Part shown: positions 1 to 8,102 of the stretch, piece by piece
How the letters are laid out: each line of letters starts with the position of its first letter
How positions within the stretch are numbered: position 1 is the first letter of the stretch
Source of the DNA: Streptomyces sp. NBC_00663
GTDB lineage: Bacteria > Actinomycetota > Actinomycetes > Streptomycetales > Streptomycetaceae
Reading direction: 5' to 3'
Assembly (NCBI RefSeq): GCF_036226885.1
Contig: NZ_CP109027.1
Location: forward strand, 7,874,001 to 7,938,000
Length of the DNA: 64,000 nucleotides
Position numbers and translations under genes: made by a program
The notes under the pieces: generated by a model
Database searches by the model: none
The model's input: the letters and a program-made list of their open reading frames with translations, nothing else
What the model was told of the DNA's origin: nothing

Positions 1-21
1 CCACCGGCCGTCGGCCGAAAA

Positions 22-696
22 CTACGCCGCTTCCTTGGCCTTCGTCGCATACATGTCCACGTACTCCTGCCCCGACAACCGCATGACCTCGGTCATCACG
101 GAATCCGTCACGGCCCGCAGCACATACCGATCCCGGTCCATCCCGTCGTACCGCGAGAACTCCATGGCCTCACCGAACCGAACGGTCACCTTGGCCGGCC
201 GCGGCATCCCCGCCCCGCCCGGCTGGATCCGATCCGTGCCGATCATGGCGAAGGGAACCACCGGCGCCCCCGTCATCAGGGTCAGCCGCGCGATGCCGGT
301 GCGCCCCCGGTACAGCCGCCCGTCGGGGGAGCGGGTGCCCTCGGGGTAGATGCCGAAGACCTTGCCCTCCTCCAGCACCCGGCGTCCGGTCATCAGTGCC
401 GCGACCCCGCCCCGGCCGCCGTCCCGGTCGACCGGGATCATGCCGGTGCCGGTGAAGAACCAGGCCATCAGCCGGCCCTTCAGCCCCTTGCCGGTGACGT
501 ACTCGTCCTTGCCGATGAAGAACACCTGCCGGTCGCAGACGAGCGGAAGGATCATCGAGTCGATGAAGGTGACGTGGTTGCCGGCCAGGATGACCGGGCC
601 GTCCCCCGGGATGTGCTCGGCGCCTTCCACCCGTGGGCGGAACATCAGGCGCATGATCGGTCCGAGCACTGCCTTGATGAGCGCGAAGCGGGACAA
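22..696 (-). CDS. plsC: 1-acyl-sn-glycerol-3-phosphate acyltransferase (PlsC family)
   Basis: The predicted enzyme acylates lysophosphatidic acid to phosphatidic acid at the membrane. The HX4D catalytic motif is at residues 41-46 (HVTFID) and the EGTR acceptor motif is near residue 119, in a 224-residue protein of normal family size. I chose the TTG start at 696 because a GGAGG Shine-Dalgarno lies about 5 bases upstream. The open frame continues to an ATG at 774, but those extra 26 residues look unlike the family. The gene is divergent from the glycerophosphodiesterase at 1020, which fits a shared lipid-turnover theme, though no co-regulation is shown. The exact acyl acceptor is inferred from the family only. 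Confidence 0.88.
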   Translation of the reverse strand: MSRFALIKAVLGPIMRLMFRPRVEGAEHIPGDGPVILAGNHVTFIDSMILPLVCDRQVFFIGKDEYVTGKGLKGRLMAWFFTGTGMIPVDRDGGRGGVAALMTGRRVLEEGKVFGIYPEGTRSPDGRLYRGRTGIARLTLMTGAPVVPFAMIGTDRIQPGGAGMPRPAKVTVRFGEAMEFSRYDGMDRDRYVLRAVTDSVMTEVMRLSGQEYVDMYATKAKEAA

Positions 697-1019
697 CGGG
701 CCCTCCGGTGTCAAGGGAATCGGTCTAAGTCTGTGCAGGTGAGGACGATACTCGCGGCCCGGGGGGTCTTGCACATCGGGTTCACCGAGGTCTTACGCAG
801 TGTTGACGCGGGTTTACCTGCGGCGGCGTGCCGAATACCGGTCGTAACCTGGCGGCCATGATGTGACGGACATCGCGCCCGAGGCCTGATGGCCCGTCAA
901 CTCCTGCCTCACGGACGACATCCCGCGTCACCCGCGTGTTCCGCCGCAGGTCTCCCCGCGGTCATGTACACGCACCTACGATCGGCCCGCAGTGACGAGC
1001 CGACGCAAGGAGGGCGCTC
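697..1019. other. Divergent intergenic region, no gene seen
   Basis: This stretch of about 320 bases separates the divergent PlsC and glycerophosphodiesterase genes. A TACGAT -10-like hexamer lies near 977-982, about 38 bases before the ATG at 1020, but it has no good -35 partner. A TTGACG at about 804 also lacks a -10. I see no coding frame with a ribosome site and no strong hairpin. Confidence 0.5.
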
Positions 1020-2210
1020 ATGGGATCGCAGGATTCTCAGGCCGTGGACGGGCAGACGGGTGTAACCGGACGGCGGGCGCTGCTCGGCGCGGCCGTGCTC
1101 GGTGCCGGGGGAGCGGTCCTCGGCCTGTCCGGCACGGCGAGAGCCGCCGAGGCCGCCGGAGCCACCGAGGCGCGGCACGGCGGCGGGCTGAGAAGCCTGC
1201 CCGTGCCGACGATCATCGGCCACCGGGGCGCCAGCGGCTACCGGCCGGAGCACACGTTCGGGTCGTACCAGCTCGCCCTCGACCTGGGCGCGCATGTCGT
1301 CGAGGCCGGCGACCTGGTGCCCACCAAGGACGGTCATCTGGTCTGCCGCCATGAGCCGGAGATCGGCGGGACGACGGACGTCGCGGACCACAAGGAGTTC
1401 GCCGACCGCAGGACGACCAAGGTCCTGGACGGTGTCTCCGTCACCGGCTGGTTCACCGAGGACTTCACGCTCGCCGAGCTGAAGACCCTTCGCGCGATCG
1501 AGCGCATCCCGGCCAACCGTCCGCACAACACCCTCTACAACGGCCGCTGGGAGATCCCCACCTTCGAAGAGGTCCTGAAGTGGCAGGACGAGCAGACCCG
1601 CAAGCGCGGCCGGCAGGTGTGGATCTACCCGGAGACCAAGCACCCCACCTACTTCCGCAAGCTGGGCCTGGGCCTTGAGGAGCGGGTCGCGAAGCTGCTG
1701 CGCAAGCACGGCAAGGACGGCCGCAACGCGCCGGTCATCCTCCAGTCCTTCGAGCCGACCAGCATCCAGCGCCTGAACCGCCTGGTCGACAACCCGCTGG
1801 TCGTCCTGCTCTCCTCCGCCACCAGCCGCCCCTGGGACTTCGTCGAGGCGGGCGACCCGCGCACGGTCGCCGACCTGATCACGCCGGCCGGGCTGCGGGA
1901 GATCGCCGGGTACGCCCAGGGCATCGGCCCCACCCTCGACCTGGTCATCCCGAAGGACGCGAACGGCGACCTCACCACGCCGACCACCCTGGTCGCCGAC
2001 GCACACAAGGTGGGCCTGATCCTCCACCCCTACACCATGCGCAACGAGAACCCGTTCCTGCCGACCAGCTTCCGCGAGGGCACCGACGCCGACGCCTACG
2101 GCGATGTCTTCGGCGCCTACAAGACGTACTTCGCCACCGGTATCGACGGTGTCTTCACCGACAACCCGGACACCGGCCTGCTGGCCCGCGAGGACTTCGT
2201 CAACCAGTGA
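1020..2210 (+). CDS. glpQ: Tat-exported glycerophosphodiester phosphodiesterase
   Basis: This is a 396-residue GDPD-family enzyme predicted to hydrolyse glycerophosphodiesters to glycerol-3-phosphate plus an alcohol outside the membrane, supplying phosphate and glycerol. The N-terminus has a twin-arginine signal (RR at 18-19, then a hydrophobic run and an ARA cleavage site near 42). The metal-binding and catalytic core starts with HRGASGYRPEHT at 68-79, followed by an E..D pair and TKDGHLV. PEHT is the usual GlpQ form. An AAGGAGG site lies just before the ATG. A hairpin follows the gene, so it looks monocistronic. The substrate range cannot be read from the sequence. Confidence 0.92.
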   Translation: MGSQDSQAVDGQTGVTGRRALLGAAVLGAGGAVLGLSGTARAAEAAGATEARHGGGLRSLPVPTIIGHRGASGYRPEHTFGSYQLALDLGAHVVEAGDLVPTKDGHLVCRHEPEIGGTTDVADHKEFADRRTTKVLDGVSVTGWFTEDFTLAELKTLRAIERIPANRPHNTLYNGRWEIPTFEEVLKWQDEQTRKRGRQVWIYPETKHPTYFRKLGLGLEERVAKLLRKHGKDGRNAPVILQSFEPTSIQRLNRLVDNPLVVLLSSATSRPWDFVEAGDPRTVADLITPAGLREIAGYAQGIGPTLDLVIPKDANGDLTTPTTLVADAHKVGLILHPYTMRNENPFLPTSFREGTDADAYGDVFGAYKTYFATGIDGVFTDNPDTGLLAREDFVNQ

Positions 2211-2238
2211 TCGCCCGGCCCCGATTGGGGTGACAACC

Positions 2239-2270
2239 GGCCGTCCGGGCAACCCGCCGCCCGGACGGCC
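2239..2270 (+). terminator. Hairpin terminator after glpQ
   Basis: Two perfectly complementary 11-base arms (2239-2249 and 2260-2270) enclose a 10-base loop. There is no T-tract, which is common for Streptomyces terminators. The hairpin ends 5 bases before the next gene. Confidence 0.7.
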
Positions 2271-2275
2271 GCGTC

Positions 2276-2791
2276 GTGAGCCATATGACGCCCGACCTGC
2301 TCACCACTCTGCGCCCGCTGCTCGCCGCCGAGGCCTCCGCGGAGGCGCACGCCTCCGGCGCCGAACCCGGCGATCTGGAACAGGCGGTCTGGCTCCGCCT
2401 CCTGGAGCGCCTCGACACCGACGGACCGCCCGTGGACCCGCCGGGCTGGCTCCGCCGGGCGGTCCGCTCCGAGGCACGCCGCTCCCGTCGTACGACGCGA
2501 CTCGAACGGCCGTATGAGACGGAACCCGCGGACGAGGCCGGCCGCAGCCCCGAGGACCATGCCCTGGCCGCCGCCCGCGGCCGGGCCCTGCGGGACGCCG
2601 TCCGCCGATTGCCGGGCCGCTGCCCCCGGCTGCTGGAGGCGCTGCTGTCCCCGATGGACCTCACCTACCGGGAAATCGCGGGGGAGTTGGGTATCTCACA
2701 GGGCAGTCTCGGTCCGGAACGTTCCAGATGCCTGGGATGTCTGCGTCGTTTGCTCACACCGGAGGTTGCGGCCCGCGGAGCGCGGGGATAG
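2276..2791 (+). CDS. Small sigma-factor-like DNA-binding protein
   Basis: This 171-residue protein resembles a trimmed ECF-type sigma factor. The N-terminal half has an acidic region-2-like helix pair (EPGDLEQAVWLRLLERL, then a WLRRAVRSEARRSRR stretch). The C-terminal half reads like sigma region 4 (LPGRCPRLLEALL, LTYREIAGELGISQGSLG). The GTG at 2276 is chosen; an in-frame ATG at 2285 is equally possible. No anti-sigma gene is adjacent. It lies directly downstream of the glpQ hairpin. Whether it directs transcription is unproven; it could be a sigma-like regulator. Confidence 0.75.
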   Translation: MSHMTPDLLTTLRPLLAAEASAEAHASGAEPGDLEQAVWLRLLERLDTDGPPVDPPGWLRRAVRSEARRSRRTTRLERPYETEPADEAGRSPEDHALAAARGRALRDAVRRLPGRCPRLLEALLSPMDLTYREIAGELGISQGSLGPERSRCLGCLRRLLTPEVAARGARG

Positions 2792-2836
2792 GAGTGAGGG
2801 ACGACAGGCGATCAGGTGAGCGGGAGGCGTGCGCAC

Positions 2837-3334
2837 ATGGGCATGAGCGTGACCATCTCTGCGGCGACCGTGCAGGACGCGGAGCAGATCTTCAGGTTGC
2901 AGTACCTGTGCTTCCAGAGCGAGGCGGCGCTGTACGGCAACTACCGCATCGATCCGCTCGTCCAGAGCCTGGACTCGGTCCGTGAGGAGGTCGCCTCGGA
3001 CTGCGTCTTCGTGGCCCGGCTCGGCGAGGAGGTCGTCGGCTCGGTCCGCGGCCATGTCACCGAGGACGGCTCGGCCGCCATCGGCAAGCTCTGCGTCCAC
3101 CCCCGCCTCCAGGGCCACGGCATCGGCGCCCGGCTGCTGCGGGCGGCGGAGTCGGCCCTGGCCGAGGAGCGCGGCGCCACCCGGTTCCGCCTGTTCACCG
3201 GCCACCGCAGCGAGGGCAACCTGCGCCTGTACCGCAAGGTGGGCTACGAGGCGGTGGGCACGTCCAAGGGTGCCGACGGAGTCCCCATGATCGTCCTGGA
3301 GAAGCCGGCGGGGACGTACGCAGCAACGGCATAG
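2837..3334 (+). CDS. GNAT-family N-acetyltransferase
   Basis: This is a single-domain GNAT acetyltransferase of 165 residues. The acetyl-CoA binding segment is visible as LCVHPRLQGHGIGARLL (motif A, R/QxxGxG/A type), followed by LYRKVGYEAVG near the C-terminus. The ATG at 2837 is preferred because GGGAGG lies 9 bases upstream; a GTG at 2816 would add 7 residues. The acceptor substrate is unknown. It converges with the membrane-protein pair at 3427-4210, with a repeat-like palindrome between them. Confidence 0.85.
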   Translation: MGMSVTISAATVQDAEQIFRLQYLCFQSEAALYGNYRIDPLVQSLDSVREEVASDCVFVARLGEEVVGSVRGHVTEDGSAAIGKLCVHPRLQGHGIGARLLRAAESALAEERGATRFRLFTGHRSEGNLRLYRKVGYEAVGTSKGADGVPMIVLEKPAGTYAATA

Positions 3335-3348
3335 CGAGGGCCTTCAGG

Positions 3349-3412
3349 GGCGCGGGGCTGTATCGATGTGCGCTCCGCCGCGTGGGCGCGACCAGCCACG
3401 GACGCAGCCGCA
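3349..3412. repeat. Streptomyces-type extragenic palindromic element, copy 1
   Basis: This is a GC-rich convergent spacer containing AGGGGCGCGGGGCTGT and, about 45 bases on, GGGCGCGACCAGCCACG. The same word pair (GGGGCGCGGGG and GCGACCAGCC) recurs at 35926 and 61946, always after a stop codon. It probably acts as a terminator or processing hairpin. Confidence 0.45.
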
Positions 3413-3426
3413 GCCGCCTGACGACC

Positions 3427-3849
3427 TCAGGCGGCATCCCCCTGCCGCGTGGTCCTCCGCAGCCAGTACAGAGCGGAAATCGGCAGCAGCACGGGAATGA
3501 AGACGTACCCCATGCCGAAGTCCGACCACACGGTGGCGTCCGGGAAGGCGGACGGCTCCACCAGCGTCCACGTACCGACGATCAGTACGCCCGCCAGTTC
3601 CGCCGCGCAGCAGACACGCGCCGCCTTGCGGGCCGTCTCGCCGCCGCGCACCAGCGAGTACGTGATGAACCCGTAGACCAGCCCCGCCACGGCGGACAGT
3701 GAGTAGGCCAGTGGCGCGCGGTCGAACTCGGTGGCGATCTGGTACGCCGAGCGCGACACCGCGCCGACCACCATCACCCCGTACAGCCAGACCAGCAGCA
3801 TCCCCGGCCCACTGATCAGCCGCGCCGGCTTCTCCTCGGTCGCCGTCAC
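3427..3849 (-). CDS. Integral membrane protein, unknown function
   Basis: This 140-residue protein has about four hydrophobic segments (for example LLVWLYGVMVVGAV and MGYVFIPVLLPISALYW). The GTG at 3849 is chosen because GGGGAGG lies 5 bases upstream. It begins one base after the stop of the preceding membrane gene, so the two should be translationally coupled. No catalytic motif is recognised. The pair looks like a two-component small membrane complex, but this is inference. Confidence 0.75.
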   Translation of the reverse strand: MTATEEKPARLISGPGMLLVWLYGVMVVGAVSRSAYQIATEFDRAPLAYSLSAVAGLVYGFITYSLVRGGETARKAARVCCAAELAGVLIVGTWTLVEPSAFPDATVWSDFGMGYVFIPVLLPISALYWLRRTTRQGDAA

Positions 3850-3850
3850 G

Positions 3851-4210
3851 TCAGCCTCCCCAGATGTCATAGAGCCGCACCTCCAGGACGGCCAGCACCA
3901 CACCGCCCGCGGCCGCCGTCACCGAGCCCCACTTCGAGCGCTCGGTCAGCGACATGAGCCCCGCCGCCGGCACGCACGCGAACGCGCCCACCAGATACGC
4001 CACGAAGATCGTCGTCCCCTGCTCCGGCTTCTCGCCCCGGGCCAGCTGCACGATCCCCACGACCAGCTGGATCAGCGCCAGCAGCGACACCACGGCCATC
4101 CCGATGAAGTGCCAGTCCTTCGTCGGCTGATCACGGTAGGCGGCCCAGCCGCACCAGGCGGCGAGCAGCAGCGCGGCGACGCCGGTCACGAGCGTCAGGG
4201 CATCAAGCAT
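3851..4210 (-). CDS. Small integral membrane protein, unknown function
   Basis: This is a 119-residue protein with four predicted membrane spans (residues about 5-23, 36-58, 67-85 and 95-112). The ATG at 4210 has AAGG about 8 bases upstream. It is the first gene of a two-gene minus-strand unit with the protein ending at 3427. I do not recognise a family and no functional residues stand out. Confidence 0.78.
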   Translation of the reverse strand: MLDALTLVTGVAALLLAAWCGWAAYRDQPTKDWHFIGMAVVSLLALIQLVVGIVQLARGEKPEQGTTIFVAYLVGAFACVPAAGLMSLTERSKWGSVTAAAGGVVLAVLEVRLYDIWGG

Positions 4211-4321
4211 GGGGCGACCTTATTACGGAGCGGAAGACCGGCCGGGGTCGGCCCCGGCCTCGCCCCGAGGCGCCGTGCAGAGAGATTCGAGCAACCGGCG
4301 CGACCCCGTAGGGTCGAGGGC

Positions 4322-4972
4322 ATGAAGATCCGTGCACAGGCCATGCTTTTCGACAACGACGGCACCCTCGTCTCCTCCCTCGCCTCCGTGGACCGCTGCT
4401 GGCGGCAGTGGGCCGAGGAGTACGGCATCACGGCCGAGGACTTCGCGCGCGTGGAGCTGCACGGGCGGCCGGCCGTCGAGATAGCCGCTGATCTGCTGCC
4501 CGCCGAGATCGTGCCCAAGGCCGTCGCGCGGATCGAGAGGCTGGAGGTGGAGGACGTGCCCAACGACGGTGTCCAGCTGCTGCCCGGCACCCGCGACTTC
4601 CTCGCCTCGCTGCCCGCCGACCGCTGGGCCGTGGTGACCTCCGCCACCCGCCGGCTCGCCGAGGCCCGCCTCGACGCCGTCGGCATCCTGCCCAAGACCC
4701 TCGTCTGCGCCGACGACATCACCCGCGGCAAGCCCGACCCCGAGCCCTACCTCCTCGCCGCCCGCGAGCTCGGTGTGGACCCCGCCGACTGCGTCGTCTT
4801 CGAGGACGCCCCCGCGGGCCTCGCGGCCGGACGCGCCGCCGGGATGATCACCGTGGCATTGACCACAACCCACCAGGCCCACGAGCTGGAGGCCGACCTG
4901 GTGATCGAGAACCTCTCGGCCTTGTCCGCCCTGGTCACGGCGGCCGGCGTGGAGATCTCCACCCGACCGTGA
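4322..4972 (+). CDS. HAD-superfamily phosphatase
   Basis: This 216-residue HAD hydrolase is of the beta-phosphoglucomutase/phosphatase type. Motif I is DNDGTL at 11-16 (nucleophile D11, acid-base D13). Motif II is VVTSATRR, motif III is the Lys in RGKPDPEPY, and motif IV is FEDAPAGLAAG. A helical cap sits between motifs I and II. The likely substrate is a small sugar phosphate, which cannot be specified. It is monocistronic, with a strong hairpin after the stop codon. Confidence 0.87.
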   Translation: MKIRAQAMLFDNDGTLVSSLASVDRCWRQWAEEYGITAEDFARVELHGRPAVEIAADLLPAEIVPKAVARIERLEVEDVPNDGVQLLPGTRDFLASLPADRWAVVTSATRRLAEARLDAVGILPKTLVCADDITRGKPDPEPYLLAARELGVDPADCVVFEDAPAGLAAGRAAGMITVALTTTHQAHELEADLVIENLSALSALVTAAGVEISTRP

Positions 4973-4979
4973 GACCTGT

Positions 4980-5010
4980 CCGCCGCTGTCCACGATGCGG
5001 ACAGCGGCGG
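4980..5010 (+). terminator. Hairpin terminator after the HAD gene
   Basis: This is a perfect 12-bp stem (4980-4991 with 4999-5010) with a 7-base loop, followed by TTGG. It separates the HAD gene from the metNIQ leader. Confidence 0.8.
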
Positions 5011-5295
5011 TTGGTAAGGACCATACGTCTGCTTTACTGATTCCATGACCACGACGAGCAGCCGCACCCTTGCGACCGAGGCGACCATGACGCCCGGTGC
5101 TCGCTGTATGTGTCGAATGTGCGCCTTCTAGAGGGCCCCCGCACCACCCCCTGAGCCTCGCGCCCCGAAGCGAGCAGCTGTGGCATGTCCGTACGTGTTT
5201 CGCCGTACGTGACCGTGCTGCCCCGCGCACACCCGTTCCTCTCGTACCAGGGCACACCCACGCCCGCGTACGAACTCGACAGTGATGGAATCCCA
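5011..5295 (+). promoter_or_regulatory. Candidate attenuating leader of metNIQ
   Basis: A weak promoter (TTGGTA at 5011, TTTACT at 5033-5038) would start transcription at or next to the ATG at 5045. A 28-codon frame ending in CMCRMCAF follows. Two hairpins come next: a 5-bp stem at 5157-5161/5170-5174 and a 6-bp stem at 5190-5195/5204-5209. About 160 bases then remain before metN. The order of peptide, hairpins and transporter suggests sulphur-amino-acid attenuation. This is inference. Confidence 0.4.
5045..5131 (+). CDS. Short Cys/Met-rich leader open reading frame
   Basis: This is a 28-codon frame whose last eight residues are CMCRMCAF, giving three Cys and two Met just before the stop. 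An internal ATG at 5087 has GAGG 5 bases upstream and would give a 14-residue peptide with the same tail. If transcription starts at 5045 the longer form is leaderless. It lies 164 bases before metN, the ATPase of a methionine importer. Polycysteine leader peptides are known to act as cysteine sensors in mycobacteria. This frame looks like the same idea applied to a methionine transporter, but translation is unproven. Confidence 0.42.
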   Translation: MTTTSSRTLATEATMTPGARCMCRMCAF

Positions 5296-6327
5296 GTGAT
5301 CACCACAACGGGCCTCACCAAGGTCTACCGCTCACGCGGCCGAGAGGTCACCGCCCTCGACGGCGTCGATCTCCACGTCCGCGAAGGCGAGGTCTACGGC
5401 GTCATCGGCCAGTCCGGCGCCGGCAAGTCCTCCCTCATCCGCTGCGTCAACCTGCTGGAGCGCCCCACCGCCGGCACGGTCACCGTCGCCGGCCGGGACC
5501 TCACCGCCCTCGCCGGGCGCGGCCCGCGGGCCGGCAAGGAACTCCGCGAGGCGCGCAGCCGTATCGGCATGGTCTTCCAGCACTTCAACCTGCTGTCCTC
5601 CCGGACCGTCCAGGACAACATCGAGCTGCCCCTCGAGATCCTCGGCAAGTCCGGCAAGGAGCGCTCGCGCAAGGCACTGGAACTGCTCGACCTCGTCGGG
5701 CTGGCCGACAAGGCGAAGGCCTACCCGGCCCAGCTCTCCGGCGGCCAGAAGCAGCGCGTCGGCATCGCCCGCGCCCTGGCCGGCGACCCCAAGGTCCTGC
5801 TCTCCGACGAGGCCACCAGCGCCCTCGACCCGGAGACCACCCGCTCCATCCTCCAGCTGCTGCGCGACCTCAACCGCCAACTGGGCCTGACCGTCCTGCT
5901 CATCACCCACGAGATGGACGTCGTGAAGTCGATCTGCGACTCCGCCGCCCTCATGGAGAACGGCCGCATCGTCGAGTCCGGGACGGTGAGCGAACTGCTC
6001 GCGACCCCCGGCTCCGAGCTCGCCACCGCGCTCTTCCCGGTCGGTGGCGAGGCCACCGGCGCCGACCGCACCGTCGTCGACGTCACCTTCCACGGCGAGG
6101 CCGCGACCCAGCCGGTCATCTCCCAGCTGTCGCGCACCTACAACATCGACATCTCCATCCTCGGCGCCGCCATCGACACCGTCGGCGGCCTCCAGGTCGG
6201 CCGGATGCGCATCGAACTGCCCGGCCGCTACGAGGACAACGTCGTGCCGATCGGGTTCCTGCGCGAGCAGGGCCTCCAGATCGACGTCGTCGACGAGCCG
6301 GTGCTCGTGAAGGAAGGTGCCAAGTGA
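5296..6327 (+). CDS. metN: D/L-methionine ABC transporter ATPase MetN
   Basis: This 343-residue ATPase powers methionine import with MetI and MetQ. The Walker A motif GQSGAGKSS is at 38-46, the signature is LSGGQKQRVGIARAL, Walker B reads VLLSDEATSALD, and the switch is ITHEMDVV. The C-terminal segment of about 80 residues is the NIL domain, which binds methionine and inhibits transport in the E. coli homologue. The GTG at 5296 gives the normal MetN start. A frame extends upstream to 5185, but those residues are unlike the family. It overlaps metI by four bases (GTGA). Confidence 0.95.
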   Translation: MITTTGLTKVYRSRGREVTALDGVDLHVREGEVYGVIGQSGAGKSSLIRCVNLLERPTAGTVTVAGRDLTALAGRGPRAGKELREARSRIGMVFQHFNLLSSRTVQDNIELPLEILGKSGKERSRKALELLDLVGLADKAKAYPAQLSGGQKQRVGIARALAGDPKVLLSDEATSALDPETTRSILQLLRDLNRQLGLTVLLITHEMDVVKSICDSAALMENGRIVESGTVSELLATPGSELATALFPVGGEATGADRTVVDVTFHGEAATQPVISQLSRTYNIDISILGAAIDTVGGLQVGRMRIELPGRYEDNVVPIGFLREQGLQIDVVDEPVLVKEGAK

Positions 6328-7049
6328 CCTGGTCCGAGATGCAGCCCCTGCTGTCCCAGGCGTGTTGGGACACCCTCTACATGGTCGGCTGGTCCACCGT
6401 CATCGCCGTCGTCGGCGGCCTTCCGCTCGGTGTCCTCCTCGTCCTCACCGACCGGGGCGGGCTCCTCCAGAACGTCGTCGCCAACAAGGTCATCGGTCAG
6501 GTCGTGAACGTCGCCCGGTCGATGCCGTTCATCATCCTGATGGTCGCGCTGATGGGCTTCACCCGCTCCATCACCGGCACCACCATCGGCCGTGAGGCCG
6601 CGATCGTGCCGCTCGCCATCGGGGCGATCCCGTTCTTCGCGCGCCTCGTCGAGACGGCGGTTCGCGAAGTGGACGGCGGACTCGTCGAGGCCGTGCAGTC
6701 GATGGGCGGCAACACCTGGACCATCGTCCGCAAGGTCCTCGTACCGGAGTCGCTGCCCTCCCTGATCGCCAGCACCACGACCACGATCGTGGCGCTGATC
6801 GGCTACTCCGCGATGGCCGGCACCGTCGGCGCCGGCGGCCTCGGCGACATCGCCATCCGCTACGGCTACCAGCGCTTCGAGACCCAGCTCATGTGGATCA
6901 CCGTCGCGATCCTCGCGGTCGTCATCTCGCTGATCCAGTTCGCCGGCGACATCGCGGCCCGCTCGCTGCACAGCCGCGGCGGCAAGACGGGTCCGGCGCC
7001 GAAGCTGCGGCTGCTGAAGGCCGCGACGGCCGACACCAAGACCGTCTGA
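6324..7049 (+). CDS. metI: Methionine ABC transporter permease MetI
   Basis: This 241-residue permease has about five membrane spans and the EAA loop EVDGGLVEAVQSMGG that docks on MetN. The GTG start overlaps the metN stop codon, with AAGGAAGG upstream, so translation is coupled. Family knowledge puts two copies in the MetN2I2 complex. A short 10-bp repeat and a new ribosome site lead into metQ. Confidence 0.95.
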   Translation: MTWSEMQPLLSQACWDTLYMVGWSTVIAVVGGLPLGVLLVLTDRGGLLQNVVANKVIGQVVNVARSMPFIILMVALMGFTRSITGTTIGREAAIVPLAIGAIPFFARLVETAVREVDGGLVEAVQSMGGNTWTIVRKVLVPESLPSLIASTTTTIVALIGYSAMAGTVGAGGLGDIAIRYGYQRFETQLMWITVAILAVVISLIQFAGDIAARSLHSRGGKTGPAPKLRLLKAATADTKTV

Positions 7050-7060
7050 CCCACCCCCTC

Positions 7061-7090
7061 GAAAGCTTCCGAAAGCTTCCGAAAACTTCC
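7061..7090 (+). repeat. Three tandem 10-bp repeats between metI and metQ
   Basis: GAAAGCTTCC occurs twice exactly and a third time with one change (GAAAACTTCC). Each unit carries the AAGCTT palindrome or its variant, so units can pair with each other. It sits 10-40 bases after the metI stop and 50 bases before metQ. Confidence 0.85.
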
Positions 7091-7139
7091 CCGCACACCC
7101 ATCGCGGGGTCGCTCTGCCCAAAAGGAAAGGCACTTTTC

Positions 7140-7973
7140 GTGCGTAACACCGCAAAGCTCACGACCGCAGTCCTCGCCGCCGGCGCCCTCACCTTCGGGC
7201 TCGCCGCATGCGGCTCGGAGAACGGCTCCGCGGGTTCCACCGACACCAGCGGCCCGCTGGTCGTCGCCGCGAGCCCCACCCCGCACGCCGAGATCCTCAA
7301 CTACGTCAAGGACAACCTGGCGAAGAAGGCGGGCCTCGACCTGGAGGTCAAGGAGTTCACCGACTACGTCACGCCGAACACGGCGACGGAGGACGGCTCG
7401 GTCGACGCCAACTACTTCCAGAACCAGCCGTACCTCGACGACTTCAACAAGAAGAACGGCACCCACATCGTGCCCGTCGTGACGGTCCACCTGGAGCCGC
7501 TCGGCCTCTACTCCCACACGGTGAAGAGCGCCGACGCGCTGAAGAGCGGCGCCACCGTCGCGGTCCCGAACGACAGCGTCAACGAGGCCCGTGCGCTCAA
7601 GCTCCTCGCCGCCAACGGGATCATCACGCTCAAGGACGGCGTGGGCAACGAGGCGACCCCCGCCGACATCACCAAGAACCCCAAGAACCTCAAGTTCAAG
7701 GAGCTGGAGGCGGCCCAGACCCCGCGCTCCCTGGACGACGTCGACGCGGCCGTCATCAACGGCAACTACGCCATCGAGGCCGACCTCTCGCCCGCCGAGG
7801 ACGCCCTCGTCCTGGAGTCCGCGACGGACAACCCGTACGGCAACTTCCTCGCGGTGAAGGACGGCAACGAGGACGACCCGCGCGTGAAGAAGCTCGCCAA
7901 GCTCCTCACCTCCGACGAGGTCAAGAAGTTCATCGAGGACAAGTACGACGGTTCCGTCATCCCGTCCTTCTGA
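7140..7973 (+). CDS. metQ: Methionine-binding lipoprotein MetQ
   Basis: This is a 277-residue NlpA-family lipoprotein that delivers methionine to MetNI at the outer face of the membrane. The lipobox is LAAC with the lipidated Cys at residue 24. The mature part starts LVVAASPTPHAEIL and contains the typical DANYFQNQPYLD segment. The GTG at 7140 follows AAAAGGAAAGG. It is the last gene of the operon, with a strong hairpin 17 bases after the stop. Confidence 0.94.
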   Translation: MRNTAKLTTAVLAAGALTFGLAACGSENGSAGSTDTSGPLVVAASPTPHAEILNYVKDNLAKKAGLDLEVKEFTDYVTPNTATEDGSVDANYFQNQPYLDDFNKKNGTHIVPVVTVHLEPLGLYSHTVKSADALKSGATVAVPNDSVNEARALKLLAANGIITLKDGVGNEATPADITKNPKNLKFKELEAAQTPRSLDDVDAAVINGNYAIEADLSPAEDALVLESATDNPYGNFLAVKDGNEDDPRVKKLAKLLTSDEVKKFIEDKYDGSVIPSF

Positions 7974-7989
7974 TACGTACCGATACGTA

Positions 7990-8022
7990 CAGGGTCCACT
8001 CGATCACCCCGAGTGGACCCTG
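7990..8022 (+). terminator. Hairpin terminator of metNIQ
   Basis: A perfect 13-bp stem (7990-8002 with 8010-8022) encloses a 7-base loop. No T-run follows. Confidence 0.82.
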
Positions 8023-8102
8023 TCGTGCGGTTGAGTGCTTTCATGCTGCATGCTGGGCAGTTCAGCAGGCCCTGAAGGTTCCCGAAGGTTACGGAGCGGC
8101 GC

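Noticed and set aside
1218-1260. PEHT in place of PENT in the glycerophosphodiesterase active site
   Set aside because: PEHT is the normal form in GlpQ-type enzymes, so it is not a defect.
4973-5295. SAM riboswitch before metN
   Set aside because: There are hairpins, but not the four-helix core with the expected conserved junctions. A short peptide frame explains the region better.
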